Origin: Pseudomonas putida
Lineage (GTDB): Bacteria; Pseudomonadota; Gammaproteobacteria; Pseudomonadales; Pseudomonadaceae
Direction of reading: 5' to 3'
DNA length: 64,000 nucleotides
Assembly (NCBI GenBank): GCA_041071465.1
Contig: CP163498.1
Location: 3,428,001-3,492,000 of the forward strand
The position numbers and the translations under genes were made by a program. Position 1 is the stretch's first letter, and each line of letters starts with the position of its first letter. Positions 28,232 through 38,119 of this stretch are shown here, piece after piece. The notes beneath the pieces are model-generated. The model was not told where the DNA came from, searched no databases, and was given only the letters and a program-made list of their open reading frames with translations.

Positions 28232-29878
28232 ATGCAGTCCGCCTACACCGTCCTCATCCTGCTGACGCTGGTCAGCCTGTCGAAGCTGGTCGGCCGCATG
28301 ATTCCGCTGCCCTTGCCGCTGGTGCAGATCGCCGCCGGTGCCTTGCTGGCCTTGCCGACACTGGGCCTGCATGTGGCCCTTGACCCCGAACTGTTCCTGT
28401 TCCTGTTCTTGCCGCCGCTGCTGTTTGCCGACGGCTGGCGCATCCCCAAGCGGGAGCTGTGGCGCATTCGCGGGCCCGTGGTGGCGCTGGCCGTCGGGCT
28501 GGTCCTTTTCACCGTGGTTGGGGCTGGATACTTCATTCACTGGCTGCTGCCGAGCATCCCGTTGCCAGTGGCCTTCGCCCTGGCAGCGGTACTTTCGCCA
28601 ACCGACGCCGTGGCGGTTTCGGCCATTGCCCAAGACCGCCTGCCCACGCCGCTGATGCACATGCTGCAGGGCGAAGCCCTGATGAACGATGCGTCGGGCC
28701 TGGTGACCTTCAAGTTTGCCTTGGCAGCGGCGATTACCGGGGTGTTCTCGCTGACCGATGCAAGCTTCAGTTTTGTCCTGGTCGCGCTTGGCGGTCTGGC
28801 GGTGGGTGTGGGCTTGAGCTGGCTGGTCGGCCGCCTGCGCGCCTGGATGATCGCTCGCGGCTGGGACGACCCAGCCACGCATGTGGTGTTCATGCTGCTG
28901 TTGCCATTTGCTGCCTATGTGCTGGCCGAGCGTCTTGGCGTGTCGGGCATCCTTTCGGCGGTGGCGGCGGGCATGATGCAGAGCTGGCTCGACCTGCTGC
29001 CACGGCAAACCAGCACCCGCCTGCTCAACCGCAGCGTCTGGTCGCTGCTGGAGTTCGCCTTCAACGGCCTGATCTTCCTGCTGTTGGGCCTGCAGTTGCC
29101 GGACATCATCAAGGCGGTGGTCAGCCACGAACCCACCGTCTGGCCGACCCTGGCCTACCGCTGCCTGGATGTGGTGGCGATCTTTGCCGCGCTTATCCTG
29201 CTGCGTTACATCTGGGTGCAGAGCATCTGGCGCTCGATCGGCGTGGTGCGTCGCTGGCGTGGCAAACCGGCGCTGGTGCTGATGCCTACAGCGCGCTCCT
29301 GCTGGCTGCTGACCCTGGGCGGGGTGCGGGGTGCGGTGACCTTGGCAGGTGTGATGTCGGTGCCGTTGCTGATGGGGGCGGGCAAGGCCTTCCCGGAACG
29401 TGACTTGTTGATCTTCATTGCCGCCGGGGTGATCCTGCTGTCGTTGATCAGTGCCTGTATCGCGTTGCCGTTGTTGCTGCGCGGGGTGACCAAGAGCCCG
29501 GACGAGCGCCTGCGCCAGGAAGTGCAGGAAGCCTGGCGGCGCACGGCCGAAGCGGCGATCCATGCCCTGGAGGCAGAGGAGGTGATCGACAGCAATGCGC
29601 CGCAGGACGCCGCGCAGGCGACCTTGGCGACCGAACTGAAAGCGCGGTTGATGGCAGAATACCGGGATGAGCTGGACAGCTACAACGACAGCGCCGAAGC
29701 CAAGGCGCTGGCCGAGCAGATGGACCTGCTGGAGCGGCATTTGCGCTTGCGTGCACTGAGGGCGCAGCGGTTGGAGCTATACAACCTGCATCGCCAGCAC
29801 CTGGTCGGTGATGAAGTGGTGCGCCAGGTCCTGGGGGAGCTGGACATGAGTGAAGCGAACCTTGGGCAAGTCAGGTAG
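28232..29878 (+). CDS. CPA1-family Na+/H+ (cation/proton) antiporter
   Basis: 548 residues with about 12 membrane helices in the first 420 and a cytoplasmic tail of about 130 residues that is helical and charged. The helix motifs LSPTDAVAV (about 122-130) and GEALMNDASGL (about 147-157) carry the conserved acidic residues of NhaP/CPA1 exchangers. The start at 28232 (MQSAYTVLIL) has AAGGAAG before it; an upstream ATG at 28178 is less likely. Transcribed alone. Ion preference (Na+, K+) cannot be told from sequence. Confidence 0.85.
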   Translation: MQSAYTVLILLTLVSLSKLVGRMIPLPLPLVQIAAGALLALPTLGLHVALDPELFLFLFLPPLLFADGWRIPKRELWRIRGPVVALAVGLVLFTVVGAGYFIHWLLPSIPLPVAFALAAVLSPTDAVAVSAIAQDRLPTPLMHMLQGEALMNDASGLVTFKFALAAAITGVFSLTDASFSFVLVALGGLAVGVGLSWLVGRLRAWMIARGWDDPATHVVFMLLLPFAAYVLAERLGVSGILSAVAAGMMQSWLDLLPRQTSTRLLNRSVWSLLEFAFNGLIFLLLGLQLPDIIKAVVSHEPTVWPTLAYRCLDVVAIFAALILLRYIWVQSIWRSIGVVRRWRGKPALVLMPTARSCWLLTLGGVRGAVTLAGVMSVPLLMGAGKAFPERDLLIFIAAGVILLSLISACIALPLLLRGVTKSPDERLRQEVQEAWRRTAEAAIHALEAEEVIDSNAPQDAAQATLATELKARLMAEYRDELDSYNDSAEAKALAEQMDLLERHLRLRALRAQRLELYNLHRQHLVGDEVVRQVLGELDMSEANLGQVR

Positions 29879-29934
29879 GGCGTCGAAATGGCGAGGATTG
29901 CCCGCGCTCACCGAGAGCACGGGCGTTGCCTGGC

Positions 29935-30165
29935 TTACTTGCAGGCAGGGGAGCCATCGAGGCGCAGCAGGGTTTCGCCCACCTCTATGAAACCGTCGCC
30001 GTTCACATCCATCAGTGCCAGGATGGCATCCCTCTCATCGCTACTGTGCAAGTTGTCGAAGCGGTTCTTGAATTCTTCCAGCGAAACCTTGCCGTCGCCG
30101 TTGTCGTCCATTTCGAGGAGCCAGCTTTTGGCATCCTGACATATATCGCTGCTGATCCGGGTCAT
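29935..30165 (-). CDS. Small EF-hand calcium-binding protein
   Basis: 76 residues, no signal peptide. Two canonical EF-hand loops are present: DDNGDGKVSLEEF (about 20-32) and DVNGDGFIEVGE (about 52-63), each with Asp at loop positions 1, 3 and 5 (or Asn) and Glu at 12. A single pair of EF-hands is the normal folding unit. It is 141 bases downstream of dapC on the same strand. Likely a cytosolic calcium sensor or buffer; partner unknown. Confidence 0.85.
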   Translation of the reverse strand: MTRISSDICQDAKSWLLEMDDNGDGKVSLEEFKNRFDNLHSSDERDAILALMDVNGDGFIEVGETLLRLDGSPACK

Positions 30166-30245
30166 GGGTGTTGCCTCGTCTGCGGTGGAGGAGGCTTAAC
30201 CTTAAGGTCGGGGTGATTGGGGCGATATTGGCGTATTCAGCCTGG

Positions 30246-30284
30246 CCGGTAGGGCAATTCGACGGCGTCGATCTGCCCTGCCGG
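30246..30284 (-). terminator. Imperfect hairpin downstream of dapC
   Basis: CCGGTAGGGCA pairs with TGCCCTGCCGG (one G-U) with an inner TCGACG/CGTCGA stem. It lies between dapC and the EF-hand gene, but no T tract follows on the minus strand. Confidence 0.35.
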
Positions 30285-30306
30285 TCGGCAAGGTTTTCAG
30301 GACGGC

Positions 30307-31506
30307 TCAGCGCTTTTGCAAGAACGCGCGAATACGCTCCGCCGCCTCGATGCACTCGGCCAGGGGGGCAACCAGGGCCATGCGCACACGCCCGCTACCG
30401 GGGTTCACGCCGTCGACTTCGCGGGACAGGTACGAACCTGGCACCACGGTCACGTGTTCGGCTTCGAACAGGTCACGGGTGAAGGCGGCATCGTCGTTGC
30501 CCGGCACCTTGGCCCACAGGTAGAAGCTGCCGTCCGGGCGTTGTACGTCGAGCACCGGTTGCAGGATATCCAGCACGGCATCGTACTTGGCTCGGTACTG
30601 GTCGCGGTTGGCGCGCACATGTGCCTCGTCCTGCCAGGCGGCGACGCTGGCCAGTTGGGTCTGCACGGGCATGGCACAGCCGTGGTAGGTCCGGTACAGC
30701 AGGAACGGCTTGATGATCTCGGCATCGCCAGCGACGAAGCCCGAGCGCAGGCCCGGCAGGTTGGAGCGCTTGGACAGGCTGTGGAACACCACGCAGCGCT
30801 TGAAGTCACTGCGGCCCAGTTCGGCGCAGGCGGTCAGCAGGCCCGGTGGCGGTGCGTCCTCATCGAAGTACAGCTCGCTGTAGCATTCGTCGGCCGCAAT
30901 CACGAAGTCGTGCTCATCGGCCAGTGCAATCAGCTTTTTCAGGGTGTCCATCGGCACCAGCGCGCCGGTGGGGTTGCCTGGCGAGCACAGGAACAGGACC
31001 TGGCAGCGCTTCCATACCTCGGCCGGGACGGCGTCGAAGTCGGGGTTGAAGCCGTTGCTTTCCAGGCACGGCAGGTAGTGCGGGGTGGCACCGGCCAGCA
31101 GTGCTGCGCCTTCGTAGATCTGGTAGAACGGGTTGGGGCTGATGACCAGGCCGTCATCGGCACGGTTGACCACGGCCTGGGTGAAGGCGAACAGGGCTTC
31201 ACGGGTGCCGTTTACCGGCAGGATGTGGCGGTCGGCATCCAGCCAGCCGGCCGGTACGCCAAAGCGCCGTTCGCACCACTGGCCGATAGCCTGGCGCAGG
31301 GCCGGCAAGCCGAGGGTGCTGGGGTATACCGCCAGCTTGTCGAGGTTGTCGGCCATGGCCTGGGCGACGAACGCCGGCGATTCGTGCTTCGGCTCACCGA
31401 TCGACAGGGCGATGGCGCGTTTGTCCGCCGCAGGCTTCACGCTGCCCAGCAGGGCGCGGAGCTTTTCGAACGGGTAAGGCTGAAGCTGGGTCAAGGCATG
31501 GTTCAT
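30307..31506 (-). CDS. dapC: Succinyldiaminopimelate transaminase DapC
   Basis: 399-residue fold-type I PLP aminotransferase that makes N-succinyl-LL-diaminopimelate. The PLP lysine is Lys246 in FHSLSKRSNLPGLRSGF, with LCSPGNPTG (173-181) and AADECYSELYFD (205-215). It starts 30 bases after the corrected end of glnD, on the same strand, so map-glnD-dapC probably form one transcript, the usual Pseudomonas order. Completes, with dapD and dapE, the succinylase branch. Confidence 0.92.
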   Translation of the reverse strand: MNHALTQLQPYPFEKLRALLGSVKPAADKRAIALSIGEPKHESPAFVAQAMADNLDKLAVYPSTLGLPALRQAIGQWCERRFGVPAGWLDADRHILPVNGTREALFAFTQAVVNRADDGLVISPNPFYQIYEGAALLAGATPHYLPCLESNGFNPDFDAVPAEVWKRCQVLFLCSPGNPTGALVPMDTLKKLIALADEHDFVIAADECYSELYFDEDAPPPGLLTACAELGRSDFKRCVVFHSLSKRSNLPGLRSGFVAGDAEIIKPFLLYRTYHGCAMPVQTQLASVAAWQDEAHVRANRDQYRAKYDAVLDILQPVLDVQRPDGSFYLWAKVPGNDDAAFTRDLFEAEHVTVVPGSYLSREVDGVNPGSGRVRMALVAPLAECIEAAERIRAFLQKR

Positions 31507-31536
31507 CTGCGCAAGGTCTCGTCAATCGTCTAATCG

Positions 31537-34238
31537 TTAAAAAGTCACGCGGGTCGGGCTGGTGTCGCTACCTTGGCCGGCCTGTAGCTGCTGCACGATG
31601 GCTTCCTGCAGGCGGCTGCACAGCTGCGGGTCCGACAGCGGCTGGTTGTCGGCATCGGTGATGAAGAACACGTCTTCCACCCGCTCACCGAGGGTGGCGA
31701 TTTTGGCGTTCTGCAACGACAGGTCGAACTCCAGGAAAATCCGCCCAGCCGGGCCAGCAGACCAGGGCGGTCGGGTGCAGTAATTTCGAGGATGGTCACT
31801 GGCCGCTGGGCATCGTTGAGGATGGTCACCTGCGGTGGGAAATCGAAGTGCTTGAGCTGGCGCGGCACTCGGCGCTGGATGATGGTCGGGTAGTCCTCGG
31901 GGTTGCGCAGCGCTTCGGTCAGGCCGTCGCGAATCTGCTTTACCCGCTGCGGGTTGTCGCCGATCGAGCCACCGTCGTTGTCCAGCACGATGTAGGTGTC
32001 GAGGGTGAACTGGCTGCTCGACGTGATGATGCGCGCATCGTGGATGTTCAGGTTCAGCTGCGACATGGCCGCCACCGTCACGGCGAAGAAATCGTGCTGG
32101 TCGGGGGCGTAGATGAAGATCTGCGTGCCGCCTTCGAACTCGCGCTGGGTGGTTTCCTTGATCAGTACCAGCGGCCCACCATCGGCCGGTTGCTGGAGAA
32201 TTGCATCCGTGTGCCAGGCCACATCGGCGGCGTTGTGCTTGAGGAAGTAGTCGTCACCCAGCTGCGACCACAATTGTTCCACGTCGTCTGGGTCGGTGCC
32301 CTCGCGCACCAGGATATCCAGCGCTGATGACTGGGTCTGGCGAATCTGCTCTTCGCGGTCCAGCGGGTTTTCCAGGCCGCGACGCAGGGCGCGCTTGGTC
32401 TCGGTGTACAACTGGCGCAGCAGGCTGGCCCGCCATGAGTTCCACAGGCTGGGGTTGGTGGCGTTGATATCGGCCACGGTCAGCACGTACAGGTAATCGA
32501 GGCGGGTCTCGTCGCCCACGTGCAGGGCAAAGTCATTGATCACCTGCGGGTCGGACAAGTCCTTGCGCTGGGCAGTGGTCGACATCACCAGGTGGTTTTG
32601 CACCAGCCAGACGATCAGGCGGCTGTCCCAGGCCGGCAACTGGTGGCGCTCGCAGAATTTTTGCGCGTCCACCGCGCCGATTTCCGAGTGGTCGCCCTGG
32701 CGGCCCTTGCCGATGTCGTGGTACAGGCCGGCCAGGTAGATCAGCTCGGGCTTGGGCAGGCGCCCCATGAGCTTGCTGGCCAGCGGAAATTTTTCGGATA
32801 CCGGCGTGTATTGCAGCTTGCGCAGGTGCTTGATGAGGTTGAGGGTGTGCGCATCGACTGTGTAGATGTGGAACAGGTCATGCTGCATCTGCCCGACGAT
32901 CAAGCCAAACTCCGGCAGGTAGCGGCCAAGGATGCCGTAGCGGTTCATCCGCCGCAGGTTGCGGTGAATGCCGATTTCGCACTTGAACAGCTCGATGAAC
33001 AGGCTGGTGTTGCGGATATCGGTGCGGAACGTGTCGTCGATCAGGTGCCGGTGCTCGCGCAGCAGGCGCACGGTATCGGCACGTACGCCCTTGATTTCCG
33101 GGCGCTGGGCCATGAGCACGAAAATTTCCAGCATGGCGAACGGCGTGCGCTTGAACACGTTCGGGTTGGCCGCTTCTATATAGCCGTCATGCAGGCGGAA
33201 GCGCGCATTGAGCGGCTGGGTGCTGCCACTTTCCTCGTCGGCGAGGATGACCTCTTCGAAGTGCTGGACGATCAGGTCGCACAGCTGGCTGATGCTCATC
33301 ACCACCCGGTAATACTGCTGCATGAACTGCTCGATCGCCCGCTTGGGGTTGTCGTCGCCGTAGCCCAGCAGTGTGGCCAGGCTGCGCTGGTGGTCGAACA
33401 GCAAGCGGTCTTCGGCGCGTCCGGCAAGCATGTGCAGGGCGTAGCGCACCTTCCACAAAAAGTCCTGGGACGAGGCCAGCAGTTCATTCTCGCTTTCCAG
33501 CAAGAAACCCTCGCCGGCCAGCGCATGCAGGTTCAGGGTGCCGTATTGGCGGCGGGCCACCCACAGCACCGTCTGGATGTCGCGCAGGCCACCTGGCGAC
33601 CCTTTGACGTTGGGTTCCAGGTTGTACTCGGTATCGTTGTACTTGTGGTGGCGGGCCTTGAGCTCGGCGCGCTTGGCCAGGAAGAACTCCTTGCTCGGCC
33701 ACATGTGCGCGGTGCTGGTCACCTCCAGCATGCGCTGGCGCAGGGCCTCTGGGCCGCAGATGGTGCGGCTTTCCATCAGGTTGGTGATGACCGTCAGGTC
33801 CGCGCGGGCCTGTTCGGCGCATTCGTCGACGGTGCGCACGCTTTGGCCCACTTCCAGGCCGATGTCCCACAGCAAGGTAAGGAAGCGTTCGATAGCGTCG
33901 CGGTACTGCTCGTGCTCGGCAGCGCCCAGCAGTATCAGCAGGTCGATGTCCGAGTGCGGGTGCAGCTCACCGCGCCCGTAACCGCCTACCGCGACCAAGG
34001 CGATGCCGCTTTGGTCGCCCCAGTCGAACTGGTTCCACGCCTGTTGCAGGATGTTGTCGACGAGCCAGGCGCGGGCTTCGATCAGTGGGCGGATTTCGCT
34101 ACCAGCACGAAAACGCTTGTCGAGCACCTCGCCGGCCAGACGGATGGCTTTCTTGAAGGCGGCGATAGGGCTCGCCTTGAGGGCCAGTTCCGCCTGGAAC
34201 TGGCCACGGTCGAACAGCTCGGGATCCACCTGGGGCAT
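31537..34238 (-). CDS. glnD: [Protein-PII] uridylyltransferase / uridylyl-removing enzyme GlnD (frameshifted near its 3' end as read)
   Basis: Bifunctional nitrogen sensor that uridylylates and de-uridylylates PII protein according to glutamine level. Domains in order: nucleotidyltransferase ([15 protein letters not shown], 85-99, Asp97/Asp99), PII-UMP-removing HD domain ([13 protein letters not shown] near 508), two ACT domains (about 710-800 and 820-900). As read, the frame breaks at about residue 833 in the second ACT domain and ends at 31545 in Ser/Cys-rich nonsense. Adding one C to the CC at 31741-31742 restores [19 protein letters not shown] and a stop at 31537, giving 900 residues. Confidence 0.92.
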
Positions 34239-34280
34239 CGCGTCACATTCCTGTCGTGGGGTGGCCTGTGGGGGGCGAGG

Positions 34281-35063
34281 TCAGGCCGAAGTGCGCGGGA
34301 TGGTGTCGTCCTTGCGCAGGGTGAAAATCTCGTAGCCGGTCGCGGTCACCACCAGGGTGTGTTCCCACTGGGCTGAAAGCTTGCGATCCTTGGTAATGGC
34401 AGTCCAGCCGTCGCCCAGCACCTTGGTGTCGGCCTTGCCCTGGTTGATCATCGGCTCGATGGTGAAGGTCATGCCTTCTTTAAGCTCCATGCCGGTGCCG
34501 GCGCGGCCGTAGTGCAGGATCTGCGGCTCTTCGTGGAACACCTTGCCGATGCCGTGGCCGCAGAACTCGCGCACCACGGAGAAGCCGTTCTTTTCCGCGT
34601 GCTTCTGGATCACTTCGCCGATATCGCCCAGGCGGCAGCCCGGCTTGACCAGCTCGATGGCCTTGTACATGCACTCCTGGGTAACCTTGGACAGGCGCTC
34701 GGCCCATACCGGCACGTTACCGACGTGGAACATGCGGCTGGTATCGCCGTGGTAGCCGTCCTTGATCACGGTGACGTCGATGTTCAGCGTGTCACCGTCC
34801 TTGAGCGGTTTGTCGTTGGGGATGCCATGGCAGACCACATGGTTGATCGAGGTGCAGATCGACTTCGGGTAGCCCTTGTAGTTGAGCGGCGCCGGGATGG
34901 CCTGCTGGACGTTGACGATATAGTCATGGCACAGGCGGTCGAGCTCTTCGGTGGTAACACCGGGCTTGACGTGTTCCTCGATCATTTCCAGCACGTCGGC
35001 GGCCAGGCGGCCGGCGATGCGCATCTTCTCGATGTCTTCTGCGGTCTTGATGTTGACGGTCAT
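34281..35063 (-). CDS. map: Type I methionine aminopeptidase
   Basis: 260-residue dinuclear-metal enzyme that removes the initiator Met from new proteins. The metal-ligand segments are visible: DTLNIDVTVIKDGYHGDTSRM (two Asp ligands), GHGIGKVFHEEP (His), FTIEPM (Glu) and QWEHTLVVT (Glu). The start at 35063 (MTVNIKTAED) gives the normal length; the frame extends to 35087 without good cause. Divergent from rpsB, as in many proteobacteria, and 42 bases ahead of glnD. Confidence 0.95.
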   Translation of the reverse strand: MTVNIKTAEDIEKMRIAGRLAADVLEMIEEHVKPGVTTEELDRLCHDYIVNVQQAIPAPLNYKGYPKSICTSINHVVCHGIPNDKPLKDGDTLNIDVTVIKDGYHGDTSRMFHVGNVPVWAERLSKVTQECMYKAIELVKPGCRLGDIGEVIQKHAEKNGFSVVREFCGHGIGKVFHEEPQILHYGRAGTGMELKEGMTFTIEPMINQGKADTKVLGDGWTAITKDRKLSAQWEHTLVVTATGYEIFTLRKDDTIPRTSA

Positions 35064-35238
35064 TACAGGCTCTCTACAGCGCCGCATGCGGCGCGAACAA
35101 ACGGGAAAGGCCGGATTCTAGCAGAGCAGGGCGGCATTCTGTCGGGATAAAGGCGGCCATGCTGCTCTCTACAGGAGGCATTTTGGCCTGTTTGACGGGG
35201 CGCTGCAAAAACCGCTGACGGACGCGACCTCATCCGGG

Positions 35239-35267
35239 TTTCGTTCGCTCGCGGTCTGTGGTATAAC
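35239..35267 (+). promoter_or_regulatory. rpsB promoter
   Basis: TATAAC at 35262-35267 with TTTCGT 17 bases upstream at 35239-35244. The -10 is good and the -35 weak, giving a start near 35274. Confidence 0.55.
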
Positions 35268-35273
35268 ATGCGC

Positions 35274-35408
35274 CGCTTTCGGGGACGACCCCGTCAGCTT
35301 AAACCCACACACGTGTCGACACGATGACCTGGGTGCCCCGGATTCTCGAATTTGCGGGTTGGTCATTGGGACGCGTGGAGGCCCAACCCGACTTATCAAG
35401 GAACTATC
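35274..35408 (+). promoter_or_regulatory. rpsB mRNA leader, possible S2 autoregulation site
   Basis: About 135 bases of leader with a CGGGG-ACGA-CCCCG hairpin (35280-35293) and further structure before the rpsB ATG. In gamma-proteobacteria S2 represses its own operon through the rpsB leader (established in E. coli); whether this leader has the conserved binding fold needs a covariance search. Confidence 0.4.
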
Positions 35409-36146
35409 ATGTCCCAAGTCAATATGCGCGATATGCTGAAGGCCGGTGTGCACTTCGGCCACCAGACCCGTTACTGGAACCCGAAAATGGGCAAGTACAT
35501 TTTCGGCGCGCGTAACAAGATCCACATCATCAACCTGGAAAAAACCCTGCCAATGTTCAACGACGCTCTGGCGTTCGTAGAGCGTCTGGCTCAGGGCAAG
35601 AACAAGATCATGTTCGTCGGCACCAAGCGTTCCGCCGGCAAGATCGTCGCCGAGCAAGCTGCTCGCGCTGGTTCGCCATACGTTGATCACCGCTGGTTGG
35701 GCGGCATGCTGACCAACTACAAAACCATCCGCGCTTCGATCAAGCGTCTGCGCGACCTGGAAACCCAGGCCGAAGACGGCACCTTTGCCAAGCTGACCAA
35801 GAAAGAAGCCCTGATGCGTTCGCGCGATCTGGAAAAGCTGGACCGCAGCCTGGGTGGTATCAAGGACATGGGCGGTCTGCCTGATGCCCTGTTCGTGATC
35901 GACGTTGATCACGAGCGCATTGCTATCACCGAAGCAAACAAGCTGGGCATCCCGGTTATCGGCGTTGTCGATACCAACAGCAGCCCGGAAGGTGTTGACT
36001 ACATCATCCCAGGCAACGACGACGCCATCCGCGCCATCGAGCTGTACATGACTTCGATGGCTGACGCCATCATCCGCGGCCGCAACAACGTTGCTGGCGG
36101 CACCGAAGTCTATGTTGAAGAAGCGGCTGCACCTGCTGCTGAGTAA
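35409..36146 (+). CDS. rpsB: 30S ribosomal protein S2
   Basis: 245 residues, the usual length, beginning [19 protein letters not shown] with the family signature RYWNPKM and the later [20 protein letters not shown] precedes the ATG at 35409; the open frame continues upstream to 35352 but that is leader sequence. First gene of the rpsB-tsf unit, with a strong hairpin between the two. Confidence 0.97.
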   Translation: MSQVNMRDMLKAGVHFGHQTRYWNPKMGKYIFGARNKIHIINLEKTLPMFNDALAFVERLAQGKNKIMFVGTKRSAGKIVAEQAARAGSPYVDHRWLGGMLTNYKTIRASIKRLRDLETQAEDGTFAKLTKKEALMRSRDLEKLDRSLGGIKDMGGLPDALFVIDVDHERIAITEANKLGIPVIGVVDTNSSPEGVDYIIPGNDDAIRAIELYMTSMADAIIRGRNNVAGGTEVYVEEAAAPAAE

Positions 36147-36170
36147 TAGGCGCTAGCGTCTACTTGGCAC

Positions 36171-36199
36171 GCAAAAAGGGGGCTCTGCCCCCTTTTTGC
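36171..36199 (+). terminator. Strong hairpin between rpsB and tsf (attenuating terminator)
   Basis: Perfect 13-bp stem, GCAAAAAGGGGGC and its complement, with a TCT loop; the descending arm itself supplies TTTTTGC. It likely lets only part of rpsB transcription reach tsf. Confidence 0.8.
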
Positions 36200-36331
36200 C
36201 ACCTTGAAATCCTGCTGTCAGCATCGGCCCCGCATCATGGGCGTGCTGAAATGAAAACAGCGGATTAGCAGAATTGAACGCCCGTGATCAACGGGTGGAA
36301 TGGTTGAAAAACTTTCCAAGAGGATTTTGAA

Positions 36332-37195
36332 ATGGCAGCAATTACTGCAGCGCTGGTAAAAGAACTGCGCGAGCGTACCGGCGAAGGCATGATGGATTGC
36401 AAAAAGGCCCTGGAAAAGGCCGGCGGCGACATCGAAAAAGCCATTGACGACATGCGTGCCTCGGGCGCCATCAAGGCCGCCAAAAAGGCTGGCAACGTCG
36501 CTGCTGAAGGCGCTATCGCCGTCAAGACCGACGGTAAATCCGCCGTCCTGCTGGAAGTGAACTCGCAGACCGACTTCCTGGCCCTGCAAGACGACTTCAA
36601 GAACTTCGTTGCCGAAAGCCTCGAAGAAGCCTTCGCCCAGAAGCTGACCGATGCTGCTCCGCTGATCGCCTCGCGTGAAGCTGCTCGTGAAGCCCTGGTT
36701 GCCAAGTGCGGCGAGAACGTCAACATCCGTCGCCTGGTGCGCGTTGAAGGTGACGTTGTCGGTGCCTACCTGCACGGCAACAAGATCGGCGCTGTCGTCG
36801 TTCTGAAAGGCGGTGACGTAGAGCTGGCGAAAAACATCGCCATGCACGTTGCAGCGTCGAACCCTGAGTTCCTGGATTCGTCGGAAATCTCCGCCGAGGC
36901 CATCGAGCGCGAGAAGGGTGTCTTCCTGCAGCTGAACGCCGACAAGATCGCCGGCAAGCCGGAAAACATCGTTGAAAACATGATCAACGGCCGTATCACC
37001 AAGTTCAAGGCCGAAGCCTCGCTGAAAGAGCAAGCCTTCGTCATGAACCCAGAAGTCAAGGTTGGTGAACTGGCCAAGAAAGCCGGTGCTGAAATCGTTT
37101 CCTTCACCTACTTCAAAGTAGGCGAAGGCATCGAGAAGCCAGTCGACGACTTCGCTGCTGAAGTTGCCGCTCAGGTAGCTGCTGCCAAGCAGTAA
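36332..37195 (+). CDS. tsf: Elongation factor Ts
   Basis: 287-residue guanine-nucleotide exchange factor for EF-Tu. The N-terminal UBA-like domain (KELRERTGEGMMDCKKAL, 10-27) is followed by the core with the SQTDFLA motif (about 78-84), a Leu where many species have Val, and the C-terminal repeats. AGAGGATTTTGAA precedes the ATG. Downstream comes a terminator hairpin and then pyrH. Confidence 0.97.
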   Translation: MAAITAALVKELRERTGEGMMDCKKALEKAGGDIEKAIDDMRASGAIKAAKKAGNVAAEGAIAVKTDGKSAVLLEVNSQTDFLALQDDFKNFVAESLEEAFAQKLTDAAPLIASREAAREALVAKCGENVNIRRLVRVEGDVVGAYLHGNKIGAVVVLKGGDVELAKNIAMHVAASNPEFLDSSEISAEAIEREKGVFLQLNADKIAGKPENIVENMINGRITKFKAEASLKEQAFVMNPEVKVGELAKKAGAEIVSFTYFKVGEGIEKPVDDFAAEVAAQVAAAKQ

Positions 37196-37215
37196 GACAG
37201 CCTCGTCTGTCGCCC

Positions 37216-37251
37216 CAAAGAGGCTGCCCGCTCACGCGCGCAGCCTCTTTG
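37216..37251 (+). terminator. Terminator after tsf
   Basis: CAAAGAGGCTGC pairs with GCAGCCTCTTTG (12 bp) around a 12-base loop, ending in CTTTGTC. It separates rpsB-tsf from the pyrH unit. Confidence 0.75.
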
Positions 37252-37375
37252 TCAAAACGGCAAAGGGTTTATAAGGCCCGCCGCCGCTGGCGCCAAAACG
37301 GTGCCACGCTACAGTTAGCAGGCTGCAAACAGCCCGCATGAATTTTCTAAAAGTACGCCGCAGGAGAGACTCGCA

Positions 37376-38119
37376 ATGGCTCAGCAGGTGAGTGGTCGCC
37401 AACCTCGCTATAAACGCATTTTGCTCAAACTTAGCGGCGAGGCCCTGATGGGCTCGGAAGACTTCGGGATCGACCCGAAAGTGCTGGATCGTATGGCCCT
37501 TGAAGTTGGCCAGTTGGTAGGGATCGGTGTCCAGGTCGGCCTGGTGATCGGCGGTGGCAACCTGTTCCGCGGTGCCGCGCTCAGCGCAGCCGGCATGGAC
37601 CGTGTCACCGGTGACCACATGGGCATGCTGGCCACCGTGATGAACGGCCTGGCCATGCGCGACGCGCTGGAGCGCTCGAACATCCCGGCCCTGGTCATGT
37701 CGGCCATTTCCATGGTCGGTGTCACCGATCATTACGATCGTCGCAAAGCTATTCGCCACCTCAACTCCGGGGATGTGGTAATTTTCTCCGCCGGTACTGG
37801 CAACCCGTTCTTCACCACCGACTCCGCAGCCTGCCTGCGTGCCATCGAAATCGATGCCGATGTGGTGCTGAAGGCGACCAAGGTCGATGGTGTGTACACT
37901 GCCGATCCATTCAAGGACCCGCACGCCGAGAAGTTCGATCACCTGACCTACGACGAGGTCCTGGATCGCAAGCTGGGTGTGATGGACCTGACTGCAATCG
38001 TTCTGTGTCGCGACCACGGGATGCCATTGCGGGTATTCAACATGAACAAGCCTGGCGCCCTGCTGAACATCGTGGTGGGTGGCGCTGAAGGTACTCTGAT
38101 CGAGGAAGGCCAAGCATGA
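37376..38119 (+). CDS. pyrH: UMP kinase
   Basis: 247-residue amino-acid-kinase-fold enzyme making UDP from [13 protein letters not shown] (17-26) and GGGNLFRG (55-62) bind phosphate. GGAGAG lies before the ATG. Its TGA overlaps the frr ATG by four bases, so frr is coupled to it. It opens a long same-strand series running to accA. Confidence 0.97.
   Translation: MAQQVSGRQPRYKRILLKLSGEALMGSEDFGIDPKVLDRMALEVGQLVGIGVQVGLVIGGGNLFRGAALSAAGMDRVTGDHMGMLATVMNGLAMRDALERSNIPALVMSAISMVGVTDHYDRRKAIRHLNSGDVVIFSAGTGNPFFTTDSAACLRAIEIDADVVLKATKVDGVYTADPFKDPHAEKFDHLTYDEVLDRKLGVMDLTAIVLCRDHGMPLRVFNMNKPGALLNIVVGGAEGTLIEEGQA

Larger units (their letters stand above)
35064..35408. other. Intergenic region between map and rpsB
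   Basis: A 345-base gap between divergent genes. It holds an rpsB promoter (-10 at 35262-35267) and an rpsB leader of about 140 bases; the map-side promoter is not obvious. No ORF in it looks coding. Confidence 0.6.

Noticed and set aside
32520-34376. Plus-strand open frame (618 codons) opposite glnD
   Set aside because: Shadow of glnD; low-complexity Val/Gln/His-rich translation.
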